Assembly (NCBI GenBank): GCA_040222185.1
Contig: JAVKDP010000065.1
Location: forward strand, 34,163 to 98,162
DNA length: 64,000 nt
From: JAVKDP01 sp040222185
GTDB taxonomy: Bacteria; Bacteroidota; Rhodothermia; Balneolales; Balneolaceae
Reading direction: 5' to 3'
Positions 53,844 to 63,080 of the stretch are shown piece by piece. Every line of letters begins with the position of its first letter. The first letter of the stretch is position 1. The notes under the pieces were generated by a model. That model saw only the letters and a program-made list of their open reading frames with translations. It had not been told where the DNA came from and did not search any database. Made by a program: the position numbers and the translations under genes.

Positions 53844-54170
53844 TTAGTCTTCTAATTCAATTTCGAGGTTCAAAAGCGCTCCTTGAAGTTCCGACCTGGC
53901 ATGTAAGTCACCAAGGCGTATTGATACTTCAATTCCCTTCTTATAGGTCTCAAGCGCTTTTTTGTTCTCCTCAATTTCAGAATAGAGTTTACCTAAATGA
54001 TAGTAAACCCCTACATATTCAGGGTCCTGAGCTTCAATACTCTCAAAGAGCATCTTAGCCTGTCCCTTTTTTTCTTCTTTCAATAACTCCAGTGCTAACG
54101 CAAATTTTGAGAAAGAGTCTGTTGGATTCTCTTTTACTCTTGCAGCCAATATTGGAATTTTTGTATTCAA
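53844..54170 (-). CDS. Small TPR-repeat protein
   Basis: A 108-residue protein of about three tetratricopeptide-like helix pairs (FSKFALALELLKEEKKGQAKMLFESIEAQDPEYVGVYYHLGKLYSEIEENKKALETYKKGIEVS). It starts at a TTG just after the aroC stop, so translation is probably coupled. No signal peptide is seen. Such small TPR proteins act as adaptors; the partner is unknown. Confidence 0.82.
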   Translation of the reverse strand: MNTKIPILAARVKENPTDSFSKFALALELLKEEKKGQAKMLFESIEAQDPEYVGVYYHLGKLYSEIEENKKALETYKKGIEVSIRLGDLHARSELQGALLNLEIELED

Positions 54171-54172
54171 TG

Positions 54173-55354
54173 CTATTTATGGAAACTGAAACGTTCTTCT
54201 ATTTCGGAAATTGAGTCGCCACCAAATTTATCCAGGAATGCATTTGCTAATACTGGAGCTATAGCACTTTCAGCTACAACAACTGCACGTGGCAATGCAC
54301 AAACATCTGAACGCTCGTACCGTGTTTCTGTTTCTTCCAGGGTATTCATATCAACGGTACTTAAAGGATTGAGCATAGTTGGAATAGGCTTCATTACTCC
54401 ACGAATAATGATCGGCATTCCATTACTCATACCACCTTCAATACCGCCAGATCGGTTTGTTCTGCGACCAAAAGTTTCTCCATCATGAATAATTTCATCA
54501 TGTACCTCATGACCAGGACGGGCACCGGATTCAAAACCCAACCCAATCTCAACACCTTTCATAGCCTGGGTTCCCATAATTGCCTGTGCAATCATTCCAT
54601 CTAATTTTCGATCCCATTGTGTAAAACTGCCAAGGCCTACTGGAACTCCAGTAATAATGATCTCATAAACTCCTCCAAGTGAAGAGCCTGCTTTCCGGTA
54701 TTTTTTGATCTCATCAATCATCTGCTGAGTAAGATTTTCGTCTAAACATCGTACATCAGAAGTATCAGCAGTTTTATAAATATTTTCTGCACCAGTTGCA
54801 GCTACAGGGTCTGCTATAGCTCTAATCTGATCCCAGGAATCATATCCGGCCTCTCCAATACGCAGCACATGGCCGCCTATTTCTATTCCAAAACGCTTGA
54901 GTAATTTTCGCGCAATGCTTCCACAGGCAACCCTCATCCCGGTTTCCCGGGCACTAGATCGCTCAATAACAGGTCTGATATCATCGAAACGATACTTCTG
55001 AACACCAACTAAATCGGCATGCCCTGGCCTTGGAAGTGTGATTTTATCAATTCCCTCAGCTTCAGTTTCCTTATTCATTACTACAGGCCATCCGTCGGCA
55101 TCTTTTTGAAAAGCCCTGTTCTCCATAAACATGGCAATTGGACCACCAATCGTTTTACCAAACCTTACTCCAGAATTGATAATAGCACGATCTTTCTCAA
55201 AGGCCATTCTGCCACCGCGCCCATAACCCTGTTGCCTGCGCGCGAGATGTTCTGCGATTTCATCTTCAGTAATTTCTAAACCAGCGGGTACCCCTTCAAC
55301 AATCCCGGATAAACCAGGGCCATGAGATTCACCGGCTGTAAAATATCTTATCAT
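54173..55354 (-). CDS. aroC: Chorismate synthase
   Basis: A 393-residue enzyme making chorismate from EPSP with reduced FMN, the last shared step of aromatic amino-acid synthesis. Signatures are TAGESHGPGLSGIVEGVPAG, RQQGYGRGGRM, RPGHADLVGVQKYRFDDIRPVIERSSARETGMRVACG and GGMSNGMPIIIRG. It overlaps the K+ channel gene by one base (TAATG) and is unlinked to other aro genes. Confidence 0.98.
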   Translation of the reverse strand: MIRYFTAGESHGPGLSGIVEGVPAGLEITEDEIAEHLARRQQGYGRGGRMAFEKDRAIINSGVRFGKTIGGPIAMFMENRAFQKDADGWPVVMNKETEAEGIDKITLPRPGHADLVGVQKYRFDDIRPVIERSSARETGMRVACGSIARKLLKRFGIEIGGHVLRIGEAGYDSWDQIRAIADPVAATGAENIYKTADTSDVRCLDENLTQQMIDEIKKYRKAGSSLGGVYEIIITGVPVGLGSFTQWDRKLDGMIAQAIMGTQAMKGVEIGLGFESGARPGHEVHDEIIHDGETFGRRTNRSGGIEGGMSNGMPIIIRGVMKPIPTMLNPLSTVDMNTLEETETRYERSDVCALPRAVVVAESAIAPVLANAFLDKFGGDSISEIEERFSFHK

Positions 55355-56421
55355 TAGTTAGTTTCTAATTGTTCTGCCCGCTCTGATAAAGAACGGTTAT
55401 CGTTACACATTTCAGATCGAAATGCCTGAATTTTTTTTGGATCACCAAGTAGCACCAATGCGTCTCCATGCTTAAGGGTATCCGTACTTTTAGGATTAAA
55501 CCTAATGCGATCTCCCTGAGGGATAATTGCGATTATGAGTGCTTCGTACTTACTCCGGATATCAATTTCTGCAAGCGTTTTACCGGATAGTGCAGATCCC
55601 TCGTTAATTAGAACCTCATCGAAGGTATGGTCCCGCATATCATCTCGGGTCATGGTTTCGATAAACTGCTCCACATGGGGCCTGAGTATTACATTCGACA
55701 TTCTATCAGCGCCAATGTCATAAGGTGAGATTACTTTATCAGCACCTGCGCGGAGAATACGCATCTTATTCTTATTCTCATTAGCGCGTACTAAAATGAA
55801 GAGGGATGAATTTATTTCCCTGGCAAGCAGAGTGGTAAATACATTATCCTGGTCGCTTGAAAGCGTGCAGATCAGCCCTTTTGCTTTTTCAATTCCTGCT
55901 TCACGAAGTATGTTTTCATCCTGGGCGTCTCCCTTCACATATACATGCTTATCGGATTCAATTCTTTTAATACTCGAATCATTATTCTCAACAATCACCA
56001 GGGTAAGCCCTGCTTTATGGAGTACAGTTGCGATTCGGTGACCGATTCGCCCATATCCACAAATAATGTAATGTTGATTCATCTTGTCCAGTTTTTTACG
56101 CATTGCTCTTTTTAAAAAAAGTTCACTTTCAAAAAGAAGTTGCGTGGTTTGAGAGGCGATATATGAAATTACTCCTATCCCAAAAACAAATATTGCCATC
56201 GTGAAGATACGACCTTGAACGGAAAGAGACTTGATTTCTGTGAAACCTATTGTTGAGATTGTGATGAAGGTCATATAGAGGGCATCAAAAGGTTCCATGT
56301 CTTCCAGTAGCTGATAACCTACCGTTCCAATTCCGAAGATGGAAATCATTAGAAGAGATGCGATACCGATTTTTGATAAGGCGGCGTTCTCAACTATGGC
56401 CGAGTAAAGTCTGTTTTTCAT
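55354..56421 (-). CDS. Two-helix potassium channel with RCK domains
   Basis: A 355-residue ion channel. Two membrane helices (about 18-38 and 70-92) flank a pore loop with an unusual filter TIGFTE (57-62), where K+ channels normally have TVGYGD. The N-terminal RCK/TrkA-N domain follows (YIICGYGRIGHRIA, with GYGRIG 122-127) and then a TrkA-C-like domain (about 265-340). It probably gates cation flow in response to a nucleotide or ion ligand. It lies in the operon between porQ and aroC, overlapping aroC by one base. Confidence 0.9.
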   Translation of the reverse strand: MKNRLYSAIVENAALSKIGIASLLMISIFGIGTVGYQLLEDMEPFDALYMTFITISTIGFTEIKSLSVQGRIFTMAIFVFGIGVISYIASQTTQLLFESELFLKRAMRKKLDKMNQHYIICGYGRIGHRIATVLHKAGLTLVIVENNDSSIKRIESDKHVYVKGDAQDENILREAGIEKAKGLICTLSSDQDNVFTTLLAREINSSLFILVRANENKNKMRILRAGADKVISPYDIGADRMSNVILRPHVEQFIETMTRDDMRDHTFDEVLINEGSALSGKTLAEIDIRSKYEALIIAIIPQGDRIRFNPKSTDTLKHGDALVLLGDPKKIQAFRSEMCNDNRSLSERAEQLETN

Positions 56422-56422
56422 A

Positions 56423-57409
56423 CTACTTTAATTGAGAACGAACACTGAGCTGTACGATACCTCCAATTTTGCTGTAAGAACTTCTGCTAATATCGAAAAC
56501 CATATCTTTAACTTTGAATCCTACTCCTATACTAACACCCGCCAGGTCGAGGTCTTTGCCGGTTTTAGTTTGCTCATGTAAGTATCGATTGTACCCGAGT
56601 CGAAACTTGAAATTATCACTGAAATCTGCTTCACCGCCAAAAATTACATGTCTAAACAGGTTGTCAAAAAACTCGGGTTCTTCATCCTCTCCAAAAACTC
56701 TCATATCCCAGTCGTTTAATTGCCGAAGAGTAAGGTTTAGCTGAAAAGGGAAGTTTTCTGGTTTTTTCGATAATCCCAGGGATATATCAAAGGGGATGTC
56801 TTCAGCTTGACCATTGTAATAGTCGATTTGATCTCCAAGGTTTCGGAATGATAACCCGGCACTAAATCTTTGATCTGTGTTTTGATAGTATAATCCACCT
56901 GAAAAGGTAACAGCGCTGGAATTATAAATGTGATAGGAAGAATGAATCAGGTCGAAGCCAGCTCCGGCCGAAAGTTTTTCCGAAAGCTTTGTACTTAATG
57001 CTGTTGTTAATGATAAATCACTAGCTCTGAAATCTCCCAGATTATTTCCACTATCGTCAAGCAAGTCAAAATCGCCATAACCTGCATATCTTATTCCAAT
57101 TCCCAAAGTACCAACTCCCTGGATGTCATAAGCTCCATTTGCAAAACCGATTCGAGTGTCTGACAGATAGTTTACAAACGTCGCAGCTACATTTTTTGAA
57201 GAAGCAGGTGATAGATAAGCAGGGTTTAAGTAGAAAAGAGATGAATTCGCATCATACAACCCAACATGGTTGCCACCTAGTGCCGCGGCTCTTGCTGAAG
57301 GTGAAATATCTAAAAATCTAAAAATAGACGAATTGTTAGTCTGAGCAACTAAAATGCCCGGGCACAATAAAATAATGAATACAAAAAACGGTATACGAAT
57401 TTTGAACAT
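56423..57409 (-). CDS. porQ: Type IX secretion system protein PorQ
   Basis: A 328-residue PorV/PorQ-type outer-membrane barrel. Signal peptide ~1-22 (LVAQT). The family-diagnostic start IFRFLDISPSARAAALGGNHVGLYDANSSLFYLNPAYL is followed by repeated beta strands (GLYYQNTDQRFSAGLSFRNLG, FKFRLGYNRYLHEQ) to the end. In T9SS PorQ belongs to the attachment/shuttle machinery that handles cargo after transport. This fits the three sorting-domain proteins in the xylan island. It heads a six-gene operon with the channel, aroC, TPR, LysM and CPBP genes. Confidence 0.88.
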   Translation of the reverse strand: MFKIRIPFFVFIILLCPGILVAQTNNSSIFRFLDISPSARAAALGGNHVGLYDANSSLFYLNPAYLSPASSKNVAATFVNYLSDTRIGFANGAYDIQGVGTLGIGIRYAGYGDFDLLDDSGNNLGDFRASDLSLTTALSTKLSEKLSAGAGFDLIHSSYHIYNSSAVTFSGGLYYQNTDQRFSAGLSFRNLGDQIDYYNGQAEDIPFDISLGLSKKPENFPFQLNLTLRQLNDWDMRVFGEDEEPEFFDNLFRHVIFGGEADFSDNFKFRLGYNRYLHEQTKTGKDLDLAGVSIGVGFKVKDMVFDISRSSYSKIGGIVQLSVRSQLK

Positions 57410-57510
57410 AGATTTATGGATGACAATTAGTAGAAATGTTTTGTAATATAATTAAATGAGACAGCAAGTATTTAATATTATTATTAACGCTGCTTGAGAG
57501 TTTTTAGAGA

Positions 57511-58257
57511 ATGTATTTAATGCACGCAATTAAACAATTTGGTCAATACTCACTGCTATTATACCAGGCTTTACGCTCGGTTACAGAATTTAGTACATAT
57601 AGAAATAATCTATTCAGTGAGTTCGTCAAAGTGGGGTACGAATCGATACCCATTATCATACTTACAGGCTTTTTTACCGGCGCAGTATTGACTCTTCAAA
57701 CAGCGTATCAATTGGATACCGATTTGTACCCGGCTTCCATTGTAGGGTCTATCGTAGGGCAGTCAATCATTATTGAGTTAGCAGCAGTAATCGGGGGCTT
57801 GGTTCTTGCTGGTAAAGTTGGAGCAAGAATTTCGACCGAGCTTGGGACGATGAGAGTAAGTGAGCAGATTGATGCGCTTGAATCCATGGGTTTTAATTCG
57901 GTTACTTTTTTGGTTGTTCCGCGTGTACTGGCAGGTATTTGCATGTTCCCGATTCTATACATTGCGGCGGCAGTAACAGGAATAATTGGTGGGATTCTGG
58001 CCGGTTCATTAGATGGGATTTTACCCTCTGCAGAGTTCATGGAAGGTGCAAGAGCTTTTTTCTATCCCGAAGATGTAGTATTTGGAGTAGTTAAATCATT
58101 TGTATTCGGATTCGTGATAACCTCTATTTCTTGCTTTAAAGGATATTATGCTTTTGGAGGGGCTGAAGGTGTGGGAAATGCTACAACTCAGGCTACGGTA
58201 TTAGGTTGTATATATGTTTTATTGGCTGACTTTGTGTTAGCAGCTATTTTATTGTAA
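57511..58257 (+). CDS. mlaE: MlaE-family lipid ABC transporter permease
   Basis: A 248-residue inner-membrane permease with about five to six helices, and family blocks FTGAVLTLQTAYQL, ELAAVIGGLVLAGKVGARISTELGTMRVSEQIDALESMG and CFKGYYAFGGAEGVGNATTQATV. With MlaF and MlaD it moves phospholipids between membranes and maintains outer-membrane asymmetry. It is the first gene of the mlaEFD-like operon; mlaF starts 3 bases later. Confidence 0.95.
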   Translation: MYLMHAIKQFGQYSLLLYQALRSVTEFSTYRNNLFSEFVKVGYESIPIIILTGFFTGAVLTLQTAYQLDTDLYPASIVGSIVGQSIIIELAAVIGGLVLAGKVGARISTELGTMRVSEQIDALESMGFNSVTFLVVPRVLAGICMFPILYIAAAVTGIIGGILAGSLDGILPSAEFMEGARAFFYPEDVVFGVVKSFVFGFVITSISCFKGYYAFGGAEGVGNATTQATVLGCIYVLLADFVLAAILL

Positions 58258-58260
58258 TAG

Positions 58261-59013
58261 ATGATTCAGATAAAAAATCTTACTAAAACGTTTGGTAAAA
58301 ATCTCATTTGGAAGGATGTTAGCTTTGATATCAACGATGGGGAAACACTGGCTATAATTGGTAAATCCGGGTGTGGGAAATCGGTTTTGCTTAAGCATTT
58401 AAATGCACTCCTTTACCCTGATTCAGGAGATATAATTATAAATGGTGAGAATATATTTGATCTTACATACACCGAGCTTCGAAAATTAAGGCAGCGTTTT
58501 GGGATCCTTTTTCAGGGAGCGGCATTATTTGATTCCATAAATACTTTTGAAAATATTGCGTTTCCACTTCGCTACTTCACAAATCAGACCGAAGAAGAAA
58601 TAAGGGAAAACGTTGAGAATGCTCTTGAGATGGTTAATTTGAAGGGAGCTGGAACCCGGGCTACGTCTGAACTTTCTGGAGGTATGCGAAAACGGGTGGG
58701 TGTAGCAAGGGCAATCATTTTAAAGCCAGAATATTTATTATATGATGAACCAACATCAGGTTTAGACCCGAAAACATCTGAAGAAATTAATGAGTTGATA
58801 GTTTACATGGCAGATAGTTTAGACATAACTTCCATCGTAATTACTCATGATATGCACAGTGTACTTACAATTGCTGAAAAAGTGGCTTTTTTGGATGAAC
58901 AGAAACTAAGCTGGTTTGGAACAGTAGATGAAATGCAGGATAGTAACTGTGAAGCACTGGTCGATTTTATAACGGCTAGCGAATACCAGATTAAAAGTTC
59001 TAAGAATAATTAG
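58261..59013 (+). CDS. mlaF: MlaF-type ABC transporter ATP-binding protein
   Basis: A 250-residue ATPase with Walker A GKSGCGKS, signature LSGGMRKRVGVARAI, Walker B LLYDEPTSGLD and switch histidine VITHDMHSV. The GMRKRV form of the signature is usual in the MlaF branch. It energises lipid movement by MlaE and is translated 3 bases after mlaE. Confidence 0.95.
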   Translation: MIQIKNLTKTFGKNLIWKDVSFDINDGETLAIIGKSGCGKSVLLKHLNALLYPDSGDIIINGENIFDLTYTELRKLRQRFGILFQGAALFDSINTFENIAFPLRYFTNQTEEEIRENVENALEMVNLKGAGTRATSELSGGMRKRVGVARAIILKPEYLLYDEPTSGLDPKTSEEINELIVYMADSLDITSIVITHDMHSVLTIAEKVAFLDEQKLSWFGTVDEMQDSNCEALVDFITASEYQIKSSKNN

Positions 59014-59024
59014 AGGAAAAAGAA

Positions 59025-59957
59025 TTGAATAAACTAAGCAACGAAGTTAGAATAGGCCTGGTAGCCCTGGCGGCTATATTTGTGGCTTACCTTGGGTTTC
59101 GGATCATGAGAGATGAGCCGATTTTCTCTAATATTAACGTAATCAATACTAAATTCGAGAATGTGAATGGCCTTATACGAGGCGGTAGCGTATATCTGAA
59201 TGGCTACAAGATTGGTACGGTTAAAGAGATGCGCTTTTTAGTTGATTCTGATAGCACCGAAGTAGTACTAAATATCAATGAACCGGTTCCTATCCCTGTT
59301 GGTTCAAAAGCTGTACTTGTTTCACCTGGCCCTATTGGAAGTGGTTCTATTGAAATAAAGAAATCTAAAAACCCCACCCTGATTGACTGGGGAGGTTATA
59401 TAGAAGGAGTTAATGAAGCCGGGTTATTGGATGTTTTTGCGGAAAAAGGATCGTCTCTTTCTGATAGCGTAGCTCAAACGTTAACGCTTACAAATTCATT
59501 GTTAAAATCCTTTGTCGACACACAGCAACAGACTTCAGAAGATATTACCGGAACGATTTCTAATTTCAGGGAGACCAGCGATGTACTGAGGTCTATTATT
59601 GAAGAGAGGCAAGAAGATGTGAACAGCATGATCGCAGATGCACAAAACACGCTTAAGAATGTGAGTGAGTTAAGCGATACCACTAAACAAGATCTCCAGG
59701 AGATGATTTCGAACCTGGAAAGTTTTAGCGGAGACCTCGAAGTGCTTAGTGCAGAACTTAAAGCAAGTACTGAATCGATTAACAGTATTCTCACAAAAAT
59801 AGACGAGGGAGATGGCACCATTGGAAAGATGATTAATGACCCATCTTTATATAATAATATGGATAGTCTGACTGTTAATTTGAATGAGTTGATTAAGGGA
59901 ATACAAGAGGACCCTCGTCGTTACCTTAAGCATATGCGTTTAGTTGATTTTTTTTAA
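59025..59957 (+). CDS. mlaD: MlaD/MCE-domain substrate-binding protein
   Basis: A 310-residue protein starting at a TTG with GAGG upstream. One N-terminal membrane helix (IGLVALAAIFVAYLGFRIM) is followed by an MCE domain (about 40-120; KFENVNGLIRGGSVYLNGYKIGTV, VLVSPGPIGSGSIEI) and then a long coiled-coil region (~140-290) that could span towards the outer membrane. It binds lipid for the MlaEF transporter. The operon lacks MlaC- and MlaA-type genes here. Confidence 0.93.
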   Translation: MNKLSNEVRIGLVALAAIFVAYLGFRIMRDEPIFSNINVINTKFENVNGLIRGGSVYLNGYKIGTVKEMRFLVDSDSTEVVLNINEPVPIPVGSKAVLVSPGPIGSGSIEIKKSKNPTLIDWGGYIEGVNEAGLLDVFAEKGSSLSDSVAQTLTLTNSLLKSFVDTQQQTSEDITGTISNFRETSDVLRSIIEERQEDVNSMIADAQNTLKNVSELSDTTKQDLQEMISNLESFSGDLEVLSAELKASTESINSILTKIDEGDGTIGKMINDPSLYNNMDSLTVNLNELIKGIQEDPRRYLKHMRLVDFF

Positions 59958-60001
59958 TAGATACTAAACATTGCGGGCTTTCAATTACTTAGCTATTGGC
60001 T

Positions 60002-60009
60002 TATATTTG
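60002..60009 (+). promoter_or_regulatory. -7 element (TATATTTG) before the foldase gene
   Basis: TATATTTG matches the Bacteroidota TAnnTTTG consensus, with TTTC (59979-59982) at the expected -33 spacing of 19 bases, three of four matches. It lies 89 bases before the start codon. Confidence 0.4.
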
Positions 60010-60090
60010 CAGGCTTGCAGATAGAGTATGTTTTGCTCTATCAACGAAATTGAAATACAAATTTAAGTACGTTTTAAGAGGATACCTATT

Positions 60091-61860
60091 ATGGGTGTAA
60101 TGGGAAAGTTTAGAGACAACACTGGTGTTGTCCTGTGGATTTTGATTGGTTCGTTTGGACTTTTATGGGTTGTTATGGATGTTTTTGATCCAAACGCATT
60201 AATGAGCGGCCCAAGATCAATGGGTACGGTTAATGGAGAATCCATCAGTTTTGAAGAGTATAACGGGTTAGTGCAGTCGTATACGAATGCCTATTCTCAG
60301 CAAACAGGTAGCTCAATGTCATCTGAGCTCAGATCATATTATGAATCTCAGGCCTGGGAAGAACTTGTGAGAGCAAAGCTGATTACCCAAAAAATGGACG
60401 AACTGGGATTTACATTAACCGACGATGAACTTAGAGCAATGGCTTATGGTGATAATCCGGATCCGCTAATTCTTCAGTATTTCGGTAGACCTGACGGTAC
60501 ATTTGACAGGTTCGCTGTAGAGAATTTCTTTACAGGTAATGAATTCCAGCAAGAGAAAATTGCTATTGAGCAACAACTCCGCGAGAAAAGAAGACAAGAC
60601 AAGTTAAGAACATTTATCACTGCAGGTCTTCAGGTAACTGATCAGGACATTCAAAATGAGTTCACTAAGAGAAATACATTTGCTGAAGTTTCATTTGTAC
60701 GCTTCCCGTATAGCGAAGTAGAAGAAAGCGAACTTTCAGTTACAGATGCTGAGCTAAGAGCTTATTACGACAAAAATAAGGAGCTGTACAAAAGAGAAGA
60801 ATCATATAGAGCAAAGTATGTTTCTTTTAGTACGCTACCTACCAGTGCTGATACAGCAGCAATTATTGAAGAAGTACTCAGAGAAAGCGATCGGTTCGTA
60901 GAAACTGATAACGATTCTACATTTCTGATTAATGTTCAGTCAACTACTCCATATACCAACGTATTTGTGAACAAGGATGAGATTCGTGAAGAGTATGCCC
61001 CTGTACTTGAAGTTGGTGTTGGCGAAGTTACGGATATAATCAACTTTGGAGCGAGCGTAGGAATTATCAAGAAAGTTGCCGAGACCGGGTCAGAAGTCAA
61101 ATTCGCAGTACTTACTAAAGTTATTGAAGCTCTTCCTGCTACTATCGATGACGCTGCTGAGCAAGCTGATGAATTTGAATACTTTGCTACAGAAGAAAGC
61201 AGTTTTGACGAAGAAGCTACCCGTGGAGGATTAGATGTTGCGGAAGTATTTGCCACTAAAGGAAATACTTTCGTTTCAGGATTAGGATCGAGCCAGCAAG
61301 TGCTAGACTTTTTCAGTAAATCTGATGAAGGAGATATCTCGAAGCCTATTGAACTTGCTACACAATTTGTTGTAGTTATTCTTGAAGACAAAACCGACGA
61401 AGGTTACCGACCTATAGAGGAAGTTAAAGCTCAGGTTGAGGCTCAGGTAAAGAATGAAAAAAGAAAAGAACTTACAGTAGCAAAAGTTGAAGGTATGATG
61501 GCGTCTAACACAACTATCGAAGGTTTAAGCCAGGCAGCCGGAATGGAAGCAATGGAAGCTAACCTGAACGCAGGAAGCCTCGTACTTACTGGTGCTGGCC
61601 GTGAGCCGGGAGTTATTGGAAGTATTTTTGCAATGCAAAGCGGGCAAACTTCTTCTGTAATTGAGGGTGATAATGGCGCTTATGTTGTTCAGATAAATAG
61701 TATCTCTGAGCCAGCGGCTGCAGGACTTGATCAAGTTACGGCTTCAACAATTCGCCAGGAATTGGAGCAAAAATTAAGTGAACGATACCTTACTATCTGG
61801 TTAGATGAGCTTAAAGAAGAAGCTGATATTACTGACAACAGAAGCAGGTTAATTCAGTAG
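60091..61860 (+). CDS. PpiD/SurA-like peptidylprolyl isomerase, membrane-anchored
   Basis: A 589-residue foldase. One N-terminal membrane helix (NTGVVLWILIGSFGLLWVVMDV) is followed by a SurA_N-type chaperone region (MGTVNGESISFEEYNGLVQSY, WEELVRAKLITQKMDELGF), a mostly degenerate parvulin-like region around residues 370-450, and a charged coil with a C-terminal helical end. It probably assists folding of outer-membrane or secreted proteins in the periplasm. It is monocistronic, with TAAGAGG as ribosome binding site and a strong terminator after it. Confidence 0.87.
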   Translation: MGVMGKFRDNTGVVLWILIGSFGLLWVVMDVFDPNALMSGPRSMGTVNGESISFEEYNGLVQSYTNAYSQQTGSSMSSELRSYYESQAWEELVRAKLITQKMDELGFTLTDDELRAMAYGDNPDPLILQYFGRPDGTFDRFAVENFFTGNEFQQEKIAIEQQLREKRRQDKLRTFITAGLQVTDQDIQNEFTKRNTFAEVSFVRFPYSEVEESELSVTDAELRAYYDKNKELYKREESYRAKYVSFSTLPTSADTAAIIEEVLRESDRFVETDNDSTFLINVQSTTPYTNVFVNKDEIREEYAPVLEVGVGEVTDIINFGASVGIIKKVAETGSEVKFAVLTKVIEALPATIDDAAEQADEFEYFATEESSFDEEATRGGLDVAEVFATKGNTFVSGLGSSQQVLDFFSKSDEGDISKPIELATQFVVVILEDKTDEGYRPIEEVKAQVEAQVKNEKRKELTVAKVEGMMASNTTIEGLSQAAGMEAMEANLNAGSLVLTGAGREPGVIGSIFAMQSGQTSSVIEGDNGAYVVQINSISEPAAAGLDQVTASTIRQELEQKLSERYLTIWLDELKEEADITDNRSRLIQ

Positions 61861-61877
61861 TCGCACGATTTTCTTTC

Positions 61878-61910
61878 AAAGGGTGAAGACAAAGTTTTCA
61901 CCCTTTTTTT
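61878..61910 (+). terminator. Rho-independent terminator after the foldase gene
   Basis: AAAGGGTGAA (61878-61887) pairs with TTCACCCTTT (61897-61906), followed by more T residues. It closes the foldase transcript before ribD. Confidence 0.88.
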
Positions 61911-61957
61911 ATTCGTTTTAGTTTCTATCCATCCAGAAGGGTGGTAATTTATATTAT

Positions 61958-63076
61958 ATGGAACAAGCTAGCGATGAATATTGGATGAGGCAGGCCTTAG
62001 AGCTTGCAAAGAAAGGAAAAGGATTCGTTTCCCCAAACCCGATGGTGGGGTGCGTAATTGTTTCATCTAATGGAGAGCTAGTAGGTTCGGGATACCATGA
62101 AAAGTATGGTGAGAATCATGCAGAGGTAAATGCTGTTAACTCCGTAAAAGACAAGAAAAGCCTGGAAGGAGCTACTGTTTATGTGACTCTGGAGCCTTGT
62201 TCTCACTTTGGTAAAACGCCACCCTGCTCTACTATGCTAGCCAGGCTTCCGATTAAAAAAGTAGTAGTGGCTCATAAAGATCCTAACTCAAAAGTTGATG
62301 GCAATGGAATTGCCCATCTTAGAAATGCAGGTATTGAAGTAGAAGTTGGGGTACTTGGCGAAGAGGCAGAGAATCTAAACGAGTTTTTTATTCACCATCA
62401 GTCTTTTGGTAGGCCTTTTATAACACTCAAAATAGCCCAGACTGCTGATGGCTATCTGGCAGCACCAGATGGCGATTCGAAGTGGATTTCAGGGAAAGCT
62501 TCCAGGAAACTGGTGCATAGATGGCGCACTGAGTATGATGCGGTATTAGTTGGAAGATCAACTGCCATGGCTGATAATCCAGGCTTAACGGTACGCCATG
62601 TCTCAGGGAGGCAGCCCAAAAGAATAGTAGTTGACGGACCTTATGAGCTTCCGAGAGAACTGAACCTTTTCTCAGATAAGCATGAAGAAAAGACCATTAT
62701 TTTAACCTGGAATAGATCAGCATCAGCTACCGATGCAGACCCGATGCTCAAGCTGATGCAAAAGAATTATTTCAGAGGAGAAGTTATTCAGCTTCCTAAA
62801 AAAGATGGTCATGTAGACCTGAAGCAGGGCTTCAAAGAGTTAGGAAACAGGGGGATTACCTCCATTTTAGTTGAGGGAGGCCAACAATTATCATCGGCCT
62901 TATTAAGACAGGGACTGGTGGATAAAATCGAATTGTTTATCGCGCCAAAGTTGTTAGGTGGTGGAACACGCTCAGTTTTAAACTTGGGGATTAATAAAAT
63001 GAGCGATATTTGTGAGCTTAAAGAAGTAAGCTGGCAGAATGTAGGTGAAGATTTATTATTAACGGCATATTTATAG
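61958..63076 (+). CDS. ribD: Riboflavin biosynthesis deaminase/reductase
   Basis: A 372-residue bifunctional enzyme. The N-terminal zinc deaminase (about 1-145) shows HAEVNAV and PCSHFGKTPPCS; the C-terminal reductase (about 150-370) shows TLKIAQTADGYLAAPDGDSKWIS, AVLVGRSTAMADNPGLTVR and VEGGQQLSSALL. It converts the GTP cyclohydrolase II product by deamination and NADPH reduction. It starts after the foldase terminator and is followed by ribE four bases later. No FMN riboswitch was recognised upstream. Confidence 0.97.
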   Translation: MEQASDEYWMRQALELAKKGKGFVSPNPMVGCVIVSSNGELVGSGYHEKYGENHAEVNAVNSVKDKKSLEGATVYVTLEPCSHFGKTPPCSTMLARLPIKKVVVAHKDPNSKVDGNGIAHLRNAGIEVEVGVLGEEAENLNEFFIHHQSFGRPFITLKIAQTADGYLAAPDGDSKWISGKASRKLVHRWRTEYDAVLVGRSTAMADNPGLTVRHVSGRQPKRIVVDGPYELPRELNLFSDKHEEKTIILTWNRSASATDADPMLKLMQKNYFRGEVIQLPKKDGHVDLKQGFKELGNRGITSILVEGGQQLSSALLRQGLVDKIELFIAPKLLGGGTRSVLNLGINKMSDICELKEVSWQNVGEDLLLTAYL

Positions 63077-63080
63077 AAAC

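Noticed and set aside
61911..61957. FMN riboswitch before ribD
   Set aside because: Only 47 bases separate the foldase terminator from the start; no conserved RFN-element helices fit.
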